A stretch of DNA of 64,000 nucleotides from Ancistrus triradiatus (lineage: Eukaryota; Chordata; Actinopteri; Siluriformes; Loricariidae), in NCBI GenBank assembly GCA_025084515.1, contig JAJAGP010000014.1:1657894-1721893 (forward strand). The letters run 5' to 3'. The notes below the pieces were generated by a model. That model saw nothing but the letters and a program-made list of their open reading frames with translations, did not search any database and was not told the DNA's origin. This document shows, one piece after another, positions 49,640-63,084 of the stretch; the stretch's first letter is position 1; each line of letters begins with the position of its first letter. A program made the position numbers and the translations under genes.

Positions 49640-50450
49640 GTTTCATACCTACGTGGGGTCTCGTTATGGTTAAAACCAGCAGACACCCTCCTGACTACTG
49701 GACATTGTCATGCGATTTGAGCGTCAGGTAGGTGTTCCTAATAAAGTGCATAGTGATTTAAGATTGCATTTGCAATAATCTAATCCGCATTTACAATATT
49801 TCGAAGATGCCCTTATCCAAAGCTACTCACAACTGAGCGGGGCTGGATTTCCCAAAAGTGTTGTGATGCTAAGAACGTTGTGAACTCTATCATAAAATCA
49901 TTAGTCGGTTTATGGGTGTTTCACAAAACCCTTCGTAATTAAAGTAGCACGTTGACTCGACTATCTTTAATTAACACACTTGCTGACCCACTCGTTACTC
50001 CTGATGCGCTTCCGAAGTTTGTGCGTCTGTGTTGCGAATGGCGACCAGAGGGTGTCATTATGATTTCGCACGTATTAACAGGATGCGCAAACGTGGCACT
50101 AAATATTGTCCAGAAAACACAGGCGGTGTCCACACTCAAACTCTAGGTGGCGGTGTTCTCTGTGTTAAGCAGGATTTCCAGTTCTGATGCATTTCTCATC
50201 TCTTGGTCGGGGATCATCATGGGTACTTTGACCAGTGCCAAACACAGCAGCTGTGATGCACTGGGTGTTTTGACTCCGTTCTATCTTAGCCAGCATGAAC
50301 TTTTTCAGGAGTTTGGGCTACAGTAGCTCTTTTATGGGACTGGGCCTCCTCTGGGCGCACATAGCTGAGCCTTGGGTCCCTCTGACCCTGTCGCCGGCTC
50401 ACCAGTTGTCCTTTCTTGAACCACTTTTGGTTACCAACCACTGCATACTC
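49640..50450. repeat. Fragments of a dispersed fish DNA-transposon family
   Basis: 49720-49752 has AGGTAGGTGTTCCTAATAAAG, a terminal phrase common in fish repeats. 50280-50450 has CCAGCATGAACTTTTTCAG, CTACAGTAGCTCTTTTATGGG, and CCTGTCGCCGGCTCACCAG. Both probably derive from the family seen at 5700-5900. No transposase is left. 47251-49640 is otherwise empty of recognised features apart from a chance-looking 181-codon minus frame at 48318-47773. Confidence 0.45.
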
Positions 50451-51681
50451 TAAATGGCTCACAAGACAGGCTGGTATATCTTTATGGATATATACCATAT
50501 TATGTACCATTAACTCATTTATGTAATGAGGAACTGTCCCTTATGTTACAGCGCAACATATCTCCTGTTCTGCTTACGACATAAGCAGGCATGAGAGAAG
50601 AAAATCGGGAACCGAGGAGCCTGAAGCGACTGTGAAACCTGCACTAAGCCATCAGAAACCAGCACGATTAACTCTGATGGCTGCGTCGCAAAGACACAGT
50701 TACTCTGCTTCCTAATCCACAGCTTTAGAAACAAATCTGCAACTGTCCCAATTAATTCACCTGAATAGTAACACCTGCTCATCATCATGCTTATTTTGTG
50801 CTTATAAGCCAAACATCACTCAGCATTCAGTCTGCTCACGCTGATGCCGCATGAGTTTAATAATATTATGAGTTTTATCTGTTATGTGTGACATTATGAG
50901 TGCAGTGCTAAAACAACGAATGACAGACACCAATGGCCCGGAAAAAAGAAACGATTCATGCTCATACATTAACTGCGTTGAAAGCTTATTGGACAGACAA
51001 GCGCTGTGTACGAAGGTTTAATTATTTGGAAATATGCTAAAGTTTGTCACATGCTTTATTTTTGGAGGAATCACCCCATAAATTGAGAGGAATTCCCCAC
51101 TTAGAAGCACAAAAATACTGCAAATCATTAGGCCATATACAGTCAAACCTTATTAATCCTGCAATGATTACTCCATAAAACGAATCCTGTATTACTAGAG
51201 TCTGTTCTTAAAGCTTAAAAAACAGGTATTTTCCCCAAATTATAGACAGAGGGAGAGAAAAAGACTTTGAGAGATTTTAATAGCCTTTTAATGACCCATT
51301 AAATTAGATCTACCATTAAGAAATTGCACTGATTAAGTGTCACATTCTGGTTCGACACTTCTTCTATGTTTTGCTTCTTTTTTTTAAGGATTCCCCCCAA
51401 AGGATTTCTCAATATGGTCTTATCCCATCGAGTGTAGCATTAAACCAGATCGTCCGTTGATGATCCGTCTTTGAGGCGTCCAAAGAGACCCGCCAAATTA
51501 AGTGAGAAGATGGGACACCAGCCCAATCCCGTTCATATTTGTTTGGAAACGCAGGTGAAAAGAGATCTTTGTTTTCTTGGCAATGCGACACATGGAAAAG
51601 CATACATTACACTGACATGTTTTTGAGAAAACTTTTATTTTGGACCTAGTGAACACAGAATTGAAAGTACTCATGTACTAT

Positions 51682-52055
51682 GCAGTGGTTCCCAACCTAT
51701 TTACCTTGGAGCCCCCTCCACGAGTAGCTAAGAAAAGCTGTGCTCCCTCAACCCACACACACACATACAAAATAATAAAATGATTAATTGCAAACCTGTA
51801 TTGACAGAACAAACTACAATGGCTTTCCTTTTCTCTTGGGCTTCTTTTATCTTGAAAAACAACCAAACTAAAAATCAAACATAAGCTTATGAATATCTAT
51901 GAGTAACTTTGTATATAGGTTTTTTTCCAGTGAGTGTGCTACAAACAAATTGCATGTGCATGGACAAATTGTACTTTGACAAACTCAGAGCACCTCAGAG
52001 CAGACAAAACCCCCCCTGTGATGCTTGGTGGCCGTAGGTTGGGAACCATGGCAAT
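51682..52055. mobile_element. hAT-like MITE
   Basis: The left end is CAGTGGTTCCCAACCT and the right end is its inverse (AGGTTGGGAACCATGG). This terminal type is common to hAT-class nonautonomous elements. I could not find a convincing 8-bp duplication. The inner sequence is AT-rich. Confidence 0.6.
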
Positions 52056-53860
52056 AGTAAATGGGCAAAAAAACTTTGAAAACTGTCCAAAGGACACTGC
52101 AGTTGTGGTAAAAGTAAAGCTTCCAGACTTTTGCATGTTAAATGAATGTACATTATCATAATCTCAGTGGGAGGAGGAATTCCACAGCGGGAGAACATGA
52201 AACCGGAGGGAAGTATAGAACCCTGGGTCCCAGCAGCACCAATGCTGCCAGCTGTGCCATGCTTGTAAGGGCACAGAAGCACTGGAATAAACCATAACAT
52301 CTTAACGTCACAGGCTGCTCGGCACTGTACAGTACTACGCTGTTAACACGCTCAGCCTGGCATGTTTTCCCGCAATGCAAATAAGCAATCCTGTTCCAGA
52401 TATTCAGAGAATAAGTCTGATGTAAAACAGAGCTGATGTAGGCCATGTGAGACATGCAGAACCGTGATGGACTTCACCTCAGATCCTCATAAATGTGGCT
52501 TGTCGTAGGTAAACGTTTTTAGAATAAACACTGGAGCCGAAGCCTGGAGCCCACACTGCTTCTTGGCTGAGATACCATCACTGGGTGTTTCTGTTTTAGA
52601 ATAGTACATCTGAGTTTTAACACTGTGGATTGACGTGAACATGACCTTAGCTCTCGCAAATCACTGTGAGCCAGAATTGGACATTTGATACATGATTTCC
52701 AGATGGATATTACAGGGGATCCAGTGGTAATGGGGAAAAAGACGCGGAAACTGATTTGAGAGAGTCCAAGAGAGCTAGAATGTGTACTGTGCGAATTACA
52801 CTGTTTGGCCATTTTAGTTAATCAGTCATTATGATTACGGAAAATGAGTCACAATTACATTCAATCCACACGACGCACTTAAGCGATAAGTATGAATAAA
52901 AGAGTATCGTCGATTTGCCGCGGCGTTCCTCTCTCAGATCGCAGTGATTGCAGAACCGCTTTGAGCCTTGATTGCTGCTAATTTCTGGACAGAGCTTTTG
53001 GCAGAGGGACAAAAAATGATGTGAAAAAAACATCTCTCTTTGAGAGCATGAAAGATGTAACAGAGACGATGCACCTGCACTCCCACTGCATCAGAGTAAA
53101 ACAGGTTTGCGGGTTGTGGACTGTGCAGCGGGACTCTGTCTTGGCAGTGTAGTCCAGATTCTATTTACAGCTTTTAACAGAAATCTGATTAAGGGAGGCA
53201 TTTTAAGTGAAGTGACCCGAAAGAGTGAGGAATGAGAGCGGGCTCGCGAGCCAAAAGGAACAGTAGCTTTCATTAAATCAGCGATCGATGCCAGCGCTCC
53301 TTAGAGGCTATAAAATGCCAGGCAATTTCCCACATTTGTTTGGCGCTTGGCTATGCAGAGAACTGCTGGCAGCGGAGGGAGGCGGCATCTAAAAATTTTA
53401 TTAAAACAGTGCTATGTGTATGTTCCTATTGTTCACAAACAACAAGCCATTTACAGTAGGAGTAAGGTTTTTTTTTAAATAACTCCATAAGGACAGCATT
53501 TAAGGCCTTGAAAATACATTGGAGTCAAACAAACAAATAGGGATCTCATACTCTTTCAAAATGGATGTTTCTTCCACAGCTATAGTCAACACAGAAACAC
53601 CGGGGTGCTCATGTGTAGAAAATCTGTAACAGTTTTTGTGATATCGCATTGCTAGTAAAGCCTCAGTGTGAATAGATTGTCAAACCTGAAAATAAGTGTG
53701 CTATTTGTATCTCTAAATACTCAGAGAGCGGGTACTAATGTGGGCGCAATTTGCACAACAGCTGCAAATGATGGACATTTGCAAGCAGAATTTGTAACAT
53801 GTTTAAAATATTTTTTTCCATATTCTGTTCTCTTTTTATATGTCAATAGATTAGAGTAAG

Positions 53861-54010
53861 GGTGGCACGGTCACCTCATAGCTCCAGGATTGGCACCATG
53901 TCTAGGGTTTACTGAGCCCTGCAATTGACTTGTGCCCTGTCAAGCACCCAGTGGATTTCATCTTGGGCTCCAAACCTTGCCCTTTTGACGCTTGGCTTGA
54001 AATTGTATTC
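53861..54010 (+). repeat. Dispersed repeat fragment
   Basis: GGGTGGCACGGTCACCTCATAG followed by CTCCAGGATTGG. This is the head of a fish repeat also seen at 55905-56130. The intervals 52056-53860 and 54010-55560 show nothing else that I can support. Confidence 0.45.
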
Positions 54011-55649
54011 CCATGGGTCACATATCTATCCAAATCTCACACTGGGCACAAATATGGCAAGTATAAGTGGGTGTTGGTTACGAGGCTTTAGCGTTTTTAG
54101 TGGGGAATCCTTGTGGAAGGAGGATAAATAATTCATCCTGCTGAATGGCAGCTGCTCTGATAAATGGCTCTGGTTTATTTAGCTTCATCTGCTTAAGAGT
54201 CCCAGCACAACTTTCCCCATTCCCTAAAAGACTCCCCTGGATATTGGCTTCCCCTCAGCAGGTGGCCGGCCTACAGGTTCTTGTCTTTCATCAAGCTCTG
54301 CTTTCCTTAGGTGTAGCGCTAATGATCACACTGAGCATCTGTCATCTCTTCTCTTATAGCCATGTGTTATGGATAGAGAGTCAGGAGAGAGTCATGAGAG
54401 AGAGAGAGTCCGGAGAGTCATGATCGCAGAGCTGTAGAGGAACAGAGGGGATACTGAGGGGGAGCTCGAGTAGCACGTGTTAATCGCTTCAAGAGCAGAT
54501 ATAAGTTCGCTTTCCTCGATTCTGATTGGCCGCATCCTTGAAGTACCAGCACCAGCTGCAGGGAAAATCACTGGAATATATTAAGGTGCTTATTGGAATA
54601 CATTACTTATTCATGAGTTCCATAGGAACAGCTAATGGACCCTTTGCATCACTTAACGTAGAATAACAATGAACTTCTCATCAGTCTCCAATAACAGTGA
54701 CGCTCCAGCTTTGTGCTCCAGACCGAATGCATGTAACTAAACTCTTCAGGATTATAAGATCTGTATCTACCATATATCCTCTGCATCCATCTATCCTAAG
54801 TTATCTCCCTGAACTGCACGAGGGACACGTGGCCGGATTCGTCTGCTTTATCATAGCAGTTTAGAGCAATAGGAGAGAAATATTTACGTTGCGAGGGCAC
54901 TTTACAATAAGAGCGCTGTTTCTCTTGTTTGGACGGTTCCGCAGGTGCAGTTCTTATGGCCGGGACTGATGCCTTCATAAACCACAGCAGAACATTAAAC
55001 AGCAGATGTGCTCTCCGGAGACATGCCATTAGGAAGCTAGACTACTTTGCACCCTTGCTATAGACTGAGACTGGAACTGGAAACTCGTACAGACAACACA
55101 GGAACATAGATTATTATACAGGAAGTAACCAGGTCCTTCTGAGGTACCCTTTAAAAAAAAACTCAAAGTCTAGCCTCACTGCTTAGGAGACCTGTTGTTG
55201 TTTTACGTTTTCTGAAAAATACACTGAACTCTGCACTTCATCAGGACTGGGGCTACTTTTGCCTGCTTTTATTTTTTTCACGTACTGACTTGAGACCTTA
55301 TTAAAGACTCGATAATTAGTTCATTAAAATTTGATGTAATCCTAATAAATGTTTTATGAAATATGAACAGTCAGTGTAAGTGCCTTTAAAATGTCTTAAT
55401 ATTTTATTTAATGAATAACTTAGCATAAATATGCACAATACAACATCAGGTACAGTATCATGGAATAAATGACTAACAAAGTAAGTTGTTTGTATGTGTA
55501 TTATTCTAGTTAAAGTTTATTATTAGAATAATAACACATTTTCATTTTTAATAACATGACTGAAGCAGTGAGTCTTTTCCCTCCCACATTCCAAAGACAT
55601 GATAGGTCATTTGGTATCTCTAAAGTAATTTGGTGTCCCTAAGTCTCTA

Positions 55650-55650
55650 A

Positions 55651-55696
<46 letters not shown>
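55650..55696 (+). repeat. (ATT)n microsatellite
   Basis: About 15 ATT units, next to a repeat tail fragment (CTCCCACATTCCAAAGACATG at 55582-55602). Confidence 0.97.
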
Positions 55697-55697
<1 letters not shown>

Positions 55698-55904
55698 GTG
55701 AAAGCAGTGTGGTTAGCAGTGTGCCTTACAGCTCCAGAGAACCATCTGGCAGATGAATTCGGTTTGTTAAATGGCAGAAAAAACATTGCCAGCCAACAGT
55801 TATGCCAACTGTAAACATTAACAGAGGAGGAATAATGGGACTGGAATTTGTATGGGCTGGAATCCTAAGTTCCATTCGAGGAACATTTTAAAGATTTGAG
55901 TGTG

Positions 55905-56130
55905 GGTGGCACTGTGGTTTACAGTTTCACAGACTCGGATTAGAGTCCCAATCCACCCGCTTCATGTCTGCATTTTTTCTTTCTCCTCTTTCCTCGCACA
56001 TTACAAAGACATCCGTTAGGTCAACTGGTGTCTCTAACTTGCCCCAGTGTGATTGTGTATGTGTGATGAAAAGTGACCTGGGATGGACTGTCGGGGTCAG
56101 TTCCAATTTTGGACAAAAATAAATAAATAA
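55905..56130 (+). repeat. Dispersed repeat, SINE-like
   Basis: GGGTGGCACTGTGGTTTACAG at the head, then CTCGCACATTACAAAGACATC, CCCCAGTGTGATTGTGT, GGGATGGACTG and an AATAAATAAATAAATG tail. The order is that of a common fish dispersed repeat; the copy is full of substitutions. Confidence 0.55.
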
Positions 56131-56299
56131 ATGAAAATGACTGTTAAGGCCTGTTGATCGTTTCTTAAAATCACACCAAACTAGTTTGTTGTTAATATAA
56201 TGATTGTTTGTGGATGGTTGTTCTGGATAATATTTGACATATAATTTTAAAAACTCTAGACATAAAATTATAACATTATACAAGTTATTTGGAATTTAA

Positions 56300-58214
56300 T
56301 AACCCCAGCCATCTCCTAACCCCATCTCTAATCATAACCCCAACCATAGCCCCAACCCTAAAAAGAAACCTGGCCCTTATCATAACCCGAGCCATAACTC
56401 TACGAAAAATCCTAGCCCTAATAATAACCCTAAGCCTAATCATAGCCCCAACCCTACCCCTAATAAGAAACCTGGCCCTTATCATAACCCTAATCATAAC
56501 CCCAATCTTAACAAGAAACCTGGCCCAGAAAATCATAACCAAGAAAGCCCTAGCCCTAATAATAACCCTAACCCTAATTATAATTCCAACCATAGCCCTG
56601 TCCATAGCCCCAACCCTACCCCTAATAAGAAACGTGGCCCTTATCATAACCCTAACAATAACTCTAAGAAAAACCCTAGCCCTAATAATAACCCTAACCC
56701 CAACCCTAATCATAGCCCTACGCATAGCCACAACCCTAACCCTAATAAGAAGCCTAGCTCTTAACATAACACCAACTTTAACCCTAATCATAACACCAAC
56801 CCTAACCCTTCTAATAACCCTAGCTATAAACCCAACCCCAATTCTAACCCTAACCTTACTCATAACCCTAGCCATAACACCAACCCTAACCCTAATCCTA
56901 GCCCTAGCCCCAAACCTACCCTAGCCCCAACCCTAATCATAACCCTAACCATAAACATAACACCAACCCTAATATCTTTAACCCTAACTCTAATACTAAC
57001 CCTAGCCCTAGTCATAACCCTAGCCCTAACCCCAACACTAGCCCTAGTCATAACGCCAACCCTAATCATAACCCAAACAATAGCCCTATTCCTAGCCATA
57101 ACATCAACCCTAATCTTAACCCTAACCCCATCCCGAATTCTAGCCCTAATCATAACCCTAACCATAAACATAACACCAACCCTAATATCTTTAACCCTAA
57201 CTCTAATACTAACCCTAGCCCTAGTCATAACACCAACCCTAATCCTAATCATAACCCTAGCCCTAACCCCAACACTAACCCTAGTCATAACGCCAACCCT
57301 AATCATAACCCAAACAATAGGGTTAACCCCTAACCCCATCCCGAATTCTAGCCCTAATCATAACCCTTACAATAGCCCTAACACCAACCCTAATAATGAC
57401 GCTAACCCTAGCCTTAGCCCTAATCCTAATCACAACCCTAACAATAGCCCTAACTCCAACCCTAATCATATCCCTAACCCTAAACATAACCACAACCCTA
57501 GCCCTAAGCCCAACCCTAGCCATAATAATAACTGTAACCCTAACCTCAACCCTAATCATAGCCATAACCCAACCCTAATAATAATCCTAACCACAGCCCT
57601 AACCCTAGCCTTAGTCATAACATCAACCCTAACCCTAGCCATAACCCCAAACCTAATCATAACCATAACCCCAACCCTAATCATAACACCATCCCAAATA
57701 ACCCTAATCATAACACCAATCATAACCCTAACAATAGCTCTAACCCTAACACCAACCCTAACAATAACCCTAACCCTAACCACAGTCCTAACCCCAACCC
57801 TAGCCCTAACTGTAACACAAACCCTAGCCCTTATCATAACACCAACCCTAACCCTACTCATAACCCTAACCTAGCCCTAACCCCAACAATAGCCCTAACC
57901 CTAATCCTAACCCTAGCCATAACACGAACCCTAATCCTAGCCCTAATCATAACCCCAACCCTAGCCCCAAGCCTAGCCCTAATCATAACCCTAACCCTAG
58001 CCTCAACCCTAACACCAACTCTAACAATAACCCCAACCCTAGCCCTAGTCATAACACCAACCCTTACCCTAACCTTAACCCTAATCATATCCCTGACCCC
58101 TACCCTAGCCCTTATCATAACCCTAGTCCGATCCCAAACCTCAACCCTAGCCCTAATCATAACACCAACCCTACTCATAACCCTAGCCCTAAACTTAACC
58201 CTAGCTCCAACCCT
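56300..58214 (+). repeat. Telomere-like CCCTAA-derived array, 1.9 kb
   Basis: A near-continuous array of six-base words: CCCTAA mixed with CCCTAG, TCATAA, CCATAA and CCCCAA. Longer repeats are layered on it. The block ACCATAAACATAACACC...CTAATATCTTT recurs at 56948 and 57161. CCCCATCCCGAATTC recurs at 57126 and 57334, about 210 bases apart. A block with CTACCCCTAATAAGAAAC recurs near 56450 and 56615. Both strands stay open for 80-211 codons because stops are rare in this word set; these are not genes. It lies about 20 kb upstream of CDYL2, with unique sequence on both sides. Confidence 0.92.
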
Positions 58215-61200
58215 GGAATGCAAAATTTACTGAAATTAATTGTTTTAATTATTGGAAAATTGAGGTATTACATTCATTTTCTAACATAAATTTGTAAATA
58301 ATTTATGTTTTCGTTTACTGGGTCAAAGCCAAGTAGACTTTCATTTGTCCTCCACATTTGAATGAAGATTTACCATTTATAGTTTAAGTTCTGTCACTGT
58401 TTCTCTTTTCACACCAACCACCAACATTGCCAGATATGACCCGACTGCTATTTTTCCACAAGGTGAAAAAACACTGGCAGTAGAATGTGTGGGACTGAAG
58501 AACTCTGTGACTGAGCGTTGCAATGTAGTGGGTATCGGGATGCCACTTTTCCAGCAAGTTTAAAGTTCTGCCTCGCTATAGTCCAACATCGGTGCCAACC
58601 TCACTAATGCCCCTGTGGTTTATGGAAATAAATATTGAATCATGTTCCAAAATCAAGTGGAAAGTCTTCCCAGAAGAGAGGAGGCTGTTAGGAAGGGAGG
58701 GTGACTTTATGTGAACAGTTTGAGATGTGATGTTCAGTCTTAGGTGTGCACAAAGGCTTGTCTTTATAGACTATGTTACTTGGATTTAGTTGACGGTTTG
58801 AATTTTTCTTTGCCGTGAAACACCACGGCAGAAAGCCTTGGACAAGTTCACAAGGGGTGCAAATTTTCCCTCCTGCTGGGGTAAAAGGAGGGCTCTGGCA
58901 AAGGGATGGTGCCAGAACTGAGTGAAGCTTTCAGCATGACCATTAACCCCATCCCTCATCCTGACTGCATCCATCAGCGTTGCTTTTATACAGTCATAAC
59001 TGAACAGAGCTGAACCGCACGCTTTCACCCAGCGAGAGGGAGATTACTGATGACTTTCCTATGATAGATTTTAAGAAATGATTTTAAACCTAGTCAAACG
59101 TAATCTGAAAGTAATATTTTAGACATTACAGCTTATTGTCAGAACTGCGGTTTGTCCAGACCATTTATCATGTGTTTCCCTGTAATCACACCAGCCCCTG
59201 CCTCATGCAAGTCCACCTTAAGTGAGGAAAGTTGCATGCCAATACATTACTGCCGGGGCAAAATTTGATGGGGATCAGTCTCTGCTGTGGCAGTGGGGAG
59301 ATGAACATCTTCACGTGTGCCAATTATGTCTGAAGCATCAAACCAGGATGGAGAGACTTCTAAGAATCAAACTCAAGTCCCAACAGTAAGGGGATATCCT
59401 GCTGAATTTAAATTTTTGTACAGTGGAATACTAATTTCTTCTCTGAAAGAGAATGGCACTATTTTCAACACTACTGGCTGGAAAAAGGAATCACAGCAAT
59501 CATCGCTTTTACAGCACACAATCATAGCCAATCCCTTCCAGCTGGAAAATAAAAGCCCAGCAACGAATAGGCAACAGATCCAACAAGTTTCTATGTCTAT
59601 TTGAAAACTTTAATCAAACTATAGCTGCTCTAGCTAATCACTGGTCTCTGTTAACCACTCAACTGTCAGGCAACGCAAACACATGCAAACTAGATAAAAG
59701 ACGAGGCTTCAATAAATACACTCTGTGTAATACACTGTTTGATTAGCAGCAGAAGAAAGACATGGGTGTACTGGGGCACCCCTGGCCCTAGCCCCCATTA
59801 GCCATGAAGTTGAGATGCCTCAGCTATGAGAACACCTTGCCTCATGTGAAATGTGAACCAGGTTAGATCAGTGGTAGGTTTGATAGCTTGACGTTGAGCT
59901 GCTCCGCTTCGAATCTTACCTCTGGCGAGGTGAGGTTTGAGTTTTTTTTCCACAAGTTGACTGGGCACCAATATCCCTGCATGGTCCTAATGGGTATTCC
60001 AGGCCATGACCAGGATGCCAATTGGCACTCAGAATACATAAAAGGTCAGCATTTTTGTATTTGGTATGTTCTCCTTTTTTGAAACTCAGATCAAATCAGA
60101 GTATGATCCTCTGGTGCCACAACAGTGATGGACTGGCATCCTATCCAGGGCAGTGTTCCTGTGAACCTAAGCGTTGCAATGTACGTATGAGCTAAAAAAT
60201 GAGTGCTGAGTCATAAATAAAGAATAAAAGAAATGCTAACATTAGTGTACTCATACTTTTGAACCTTACTATAACTGTAATAAGCCCTCGACTCTTTTTC
60301 TCTTATTACAAACACATCTCAGCATGGCTTATCCATTGCGATTACATACGTCCCCTGTCCTCCTGGTCATTAACACGGTTAGAGACCCTCAACCGGTTTG
60401 AAACCACCGCTGGCTCCAGTGTCTCATTTAGCCTGTACATCATTTTACCGCCCACAGCCCAGGGGAGATTAGGAATTCGCTTTAAAATGTGGGTTAAGCC
60501 GATGGTTAACAAAGAGCGCCTCGGAAGCATGTTTTAATTTCCCCGATTACCTGTAAGTTTTCTGCTTATCTTTTCATTGAGCGTCCCTGGAGGGGACGAA
60601 AAAGAGAACGAAGTGGAACCCCTGAAGAGTTTAATTACCGACTGCAGCTACCACCAAGGCTCATCAGAAAGTCTGAGATGCCTTTTAATACCCTCCCCTG
60701 CTGCTTTGTTTTATGTGCGTAAAGGATGCAAATGAGCCACTTAGTAACCACATCAATTACCCACCTGGTCTCTTATTAAGGCGATGGCGTTGTTTGCAGA
60801 ATGATCGTTACAAGCCAGCTGAGATGAATGGGACACAGAGCTGCTTAAGACTGTCGCTTTAAAATGTGCTGGGGAGCCAATTAGGGCAAAAAAAAAGGCC
60901 TTAGTGTTTTGTGACAGACACGGAAAATACGAAGACGTACCGAGTAATAACGGTAACGCAGTGGGTCGGAAGTGTGTAATGATTCCCTGCAAGTACTAAA
61001 CCACATTTTAGTATTTATGCTTATAAGCAGGTATGATATCGTTTTGATCAGGGGTGACATCAGACCCACTTTACCGAGGTAAAAACGGTTTAATCCTGGA
61101 TTGCTGAGCAGGACTGCAGGACTAAAGTCACTACATTTCCCATCATGCCCCAGCATTTTTCCAAAAGCTTGAGCAGCTAACACTTTCAAGAGTCGGTTCC

Positions 61201-62123
61201 TTTCTGTTTTTCACATGGAGAACTGCAAATTTAAGAGGACGTCAGCCACGCTGCATGTTTTGCCCACTTATAACCTTATAACCTAAAAAAAAAACATATT
61301 AGGCATTTATTTATTAAACTAACAAAGGCATCAGTAACTAAACTAAATGAATGCAATTAATAACATGTTCTTCTTTTCTTATCCATGACAGATTAACCAC
61401 TTTAGTGTTAATTCACTTACTATTTACTGGCTTAGTTTTTACACACAGTTGTGCCCCCAGGCCTGACTGGCAAACGGGGGTACAGCTGTGCCCCTCTAAA
61501 TTCTGTTCCCCAGTACAACAAGTACATAAGACGTGCCCTAGCTTTGTTCACATAAGCTCATTCTCTCCCACCCTGACCCTTGTGTACCTCTTCATGCGTA
61601 AAGGGCAAACGTGTAAGCGAGATCACGCCAAGCAGTAATTTCCATTTATTTTTAGACGCCGGTAATATACTTTCTCTTCCCTTTTCTCTCGGTTTCACTG
61701 TCTTCTGCCTTTCCCTTATACCCTAGCAGGTGACACAGACAGATGCATGCATCCGGCTCTCTTCTATTTCAGTCGAGGTGACATGCCTCATATGATCTGG
61801 ATACTATAGAGTGATGCACGTTCTGGATATCATGACCTCTACATAGAAAAACAAAGGATGGAGCGAATTAGGCGGGTGAACGAGATGAGCTGAAACTGAT
61901 CCTCCATAATGGGCCTGATGGTACAGGACCCGGGCCGGACGCGTCCTCTGCGTTCTCTTTCTACATCCATGGCACTGGTTACTAAATATTTAGACGATCC
62001 AGGAAGAGACTGTTTAAGTGTTTTGATCTAGGCATGTGTTTCATGTGTGGATTCTGGCTTGGGAAACAGCACTCACAGTCATAACGATTTGAATTCATGA
62101 GGTCGGATTGAGGGTCAGGCGTA
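58215..62123. other. Unannotated intergenic stretch
   Basis: No gene or intact mobile element could be supported. 60120-60180 has a repeat phrase (GATGGACTGGCATCCTATCC). 61020-61180 and 12360-12480 share short words such as CATTATGGGAAATGTAGT (inverted at 61130), so a repeat may link them. Frames are short and overlap on both strands. Confidence 0.4.
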
Positions 62124-62235
62124 CGGTGGGGCTTGAAAGTTTTTGAACCCTTCATAAGTTTCTGTACTTCTGCATAAATATGAGCTAAAACATCATCAGG
62201 TATTCACACAAGTCCTAAAAGTGCCACCGTGTAAA
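62124..62235 (+). repeat. Solo inverted-repeat end of a Tc1-type family
   Basis: CTTGAAAGTTTTTGAACCC and CATAAATATGAGCTAAAACATC match the end of the element at 63595. Only one end is present, followed by unrelated sequence. Confidence 0.6.
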
Positions 62236-62333
62236 AGCCACGGAGTATGCTAATTTTATACTGCAGACCTTTCGCCCATAAGACAGTAAATGTCAGGTCA
62301 CCCGGACTCTCATGCGTCTTTCTTTTCATCCAG

Positions 62334-62588
62334 GCCATGTTTGAACCGTCTTACAACTCCAAAGCCCGGCGAGACCTTCAAATCAGCAAACGTATCCTGC
62401 TGAAGTTTCACGAGAACAGTGACATATTTCAAATGGATGGAAGATGGCTTTCAGGTTCTTTAGACTGGAAAATCATTTACTCCTTATGCCAGATACAGGC
62501 TCATATCTCCGTAATGAAAGGCCCAGCTGTGAGGAACTGGCAACCTGAAGCGCGGTACAGAAGGACAGATTTTCAATTACTGCTCTAA
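62334..62588 (+). other. Exon-like open stretch of unknown identity
   Basis: A good acceptor (TCTTTCTTTTCATCCAG) is followed by an open plus frame: AMFEPSYNSKARRDLQISKR, then ILLKFHENSDIFQMDGRW. Charged and aromatic residues alternate as in a real protein, and a weak donor-like AG|GT lies near 62454. I do not recognise the family and see no partner exons. It could be an exon of an unidentified gene, a pseudogene piece, or chance. Confidence 0.25.
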
Positions 62589-63047
62589 AGTAGGAAATTT
62601 GTTTAGACAATAAACTGTACAAATATGCAGTACTGGTGCTTTTTTCAGTCGTTGGAAACATTTGCTTAAGCTCATGCAGCAAGCAAGCACGTGTTCCCGA
62701 AACCCTGCGTACAAGACATAAACAAAAACAACTTATTATCTATATGGCCAAAAGTATGTAGACAAATTCTCAAACTAAGCACTGTTCCAGCTTTGTACAC
62801 ACGTAAAGGAGGCGTTTGACCCAGGAGTACATCAGGGGTTAATAGCCCGCAGTAACAAGGACTCCAGTTTCATGCTTTACTGCTGAGGACGGAGCTGCAG
62901 TCGGGGATTTATCGTTATAGTCGTTGTGTTGAGGTCTTGAAGTAAACGACTCTGAGCGCACGTTCAGAGTACTCATCGCCATGAAACCCATTCATCAGCA
63001 GCGTTACCCCCTGCACCGCTCAATCCCCCTGCTTCCAATACCAATAT

Positions 63048-63049
<2 letters not shown>

Positions 63050-63081
<32 letters not shown>
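63050..63081 (+). repeat. (CA)n microsatellite
   Basis: About 16 CA units. Confidence 0.97.

Positions 63082-63084
<3 letters not shown>

Noticed and set aside
56285..58223. Long frames on both strands (up to 211 codons) with RVRVGVMIRARV-like or LALIITLTLI-like translations
   Set aside because: They arise from the six-base telomere-like repeat, which rarely forms stop codons; the repeating translations are a direct product of the array.
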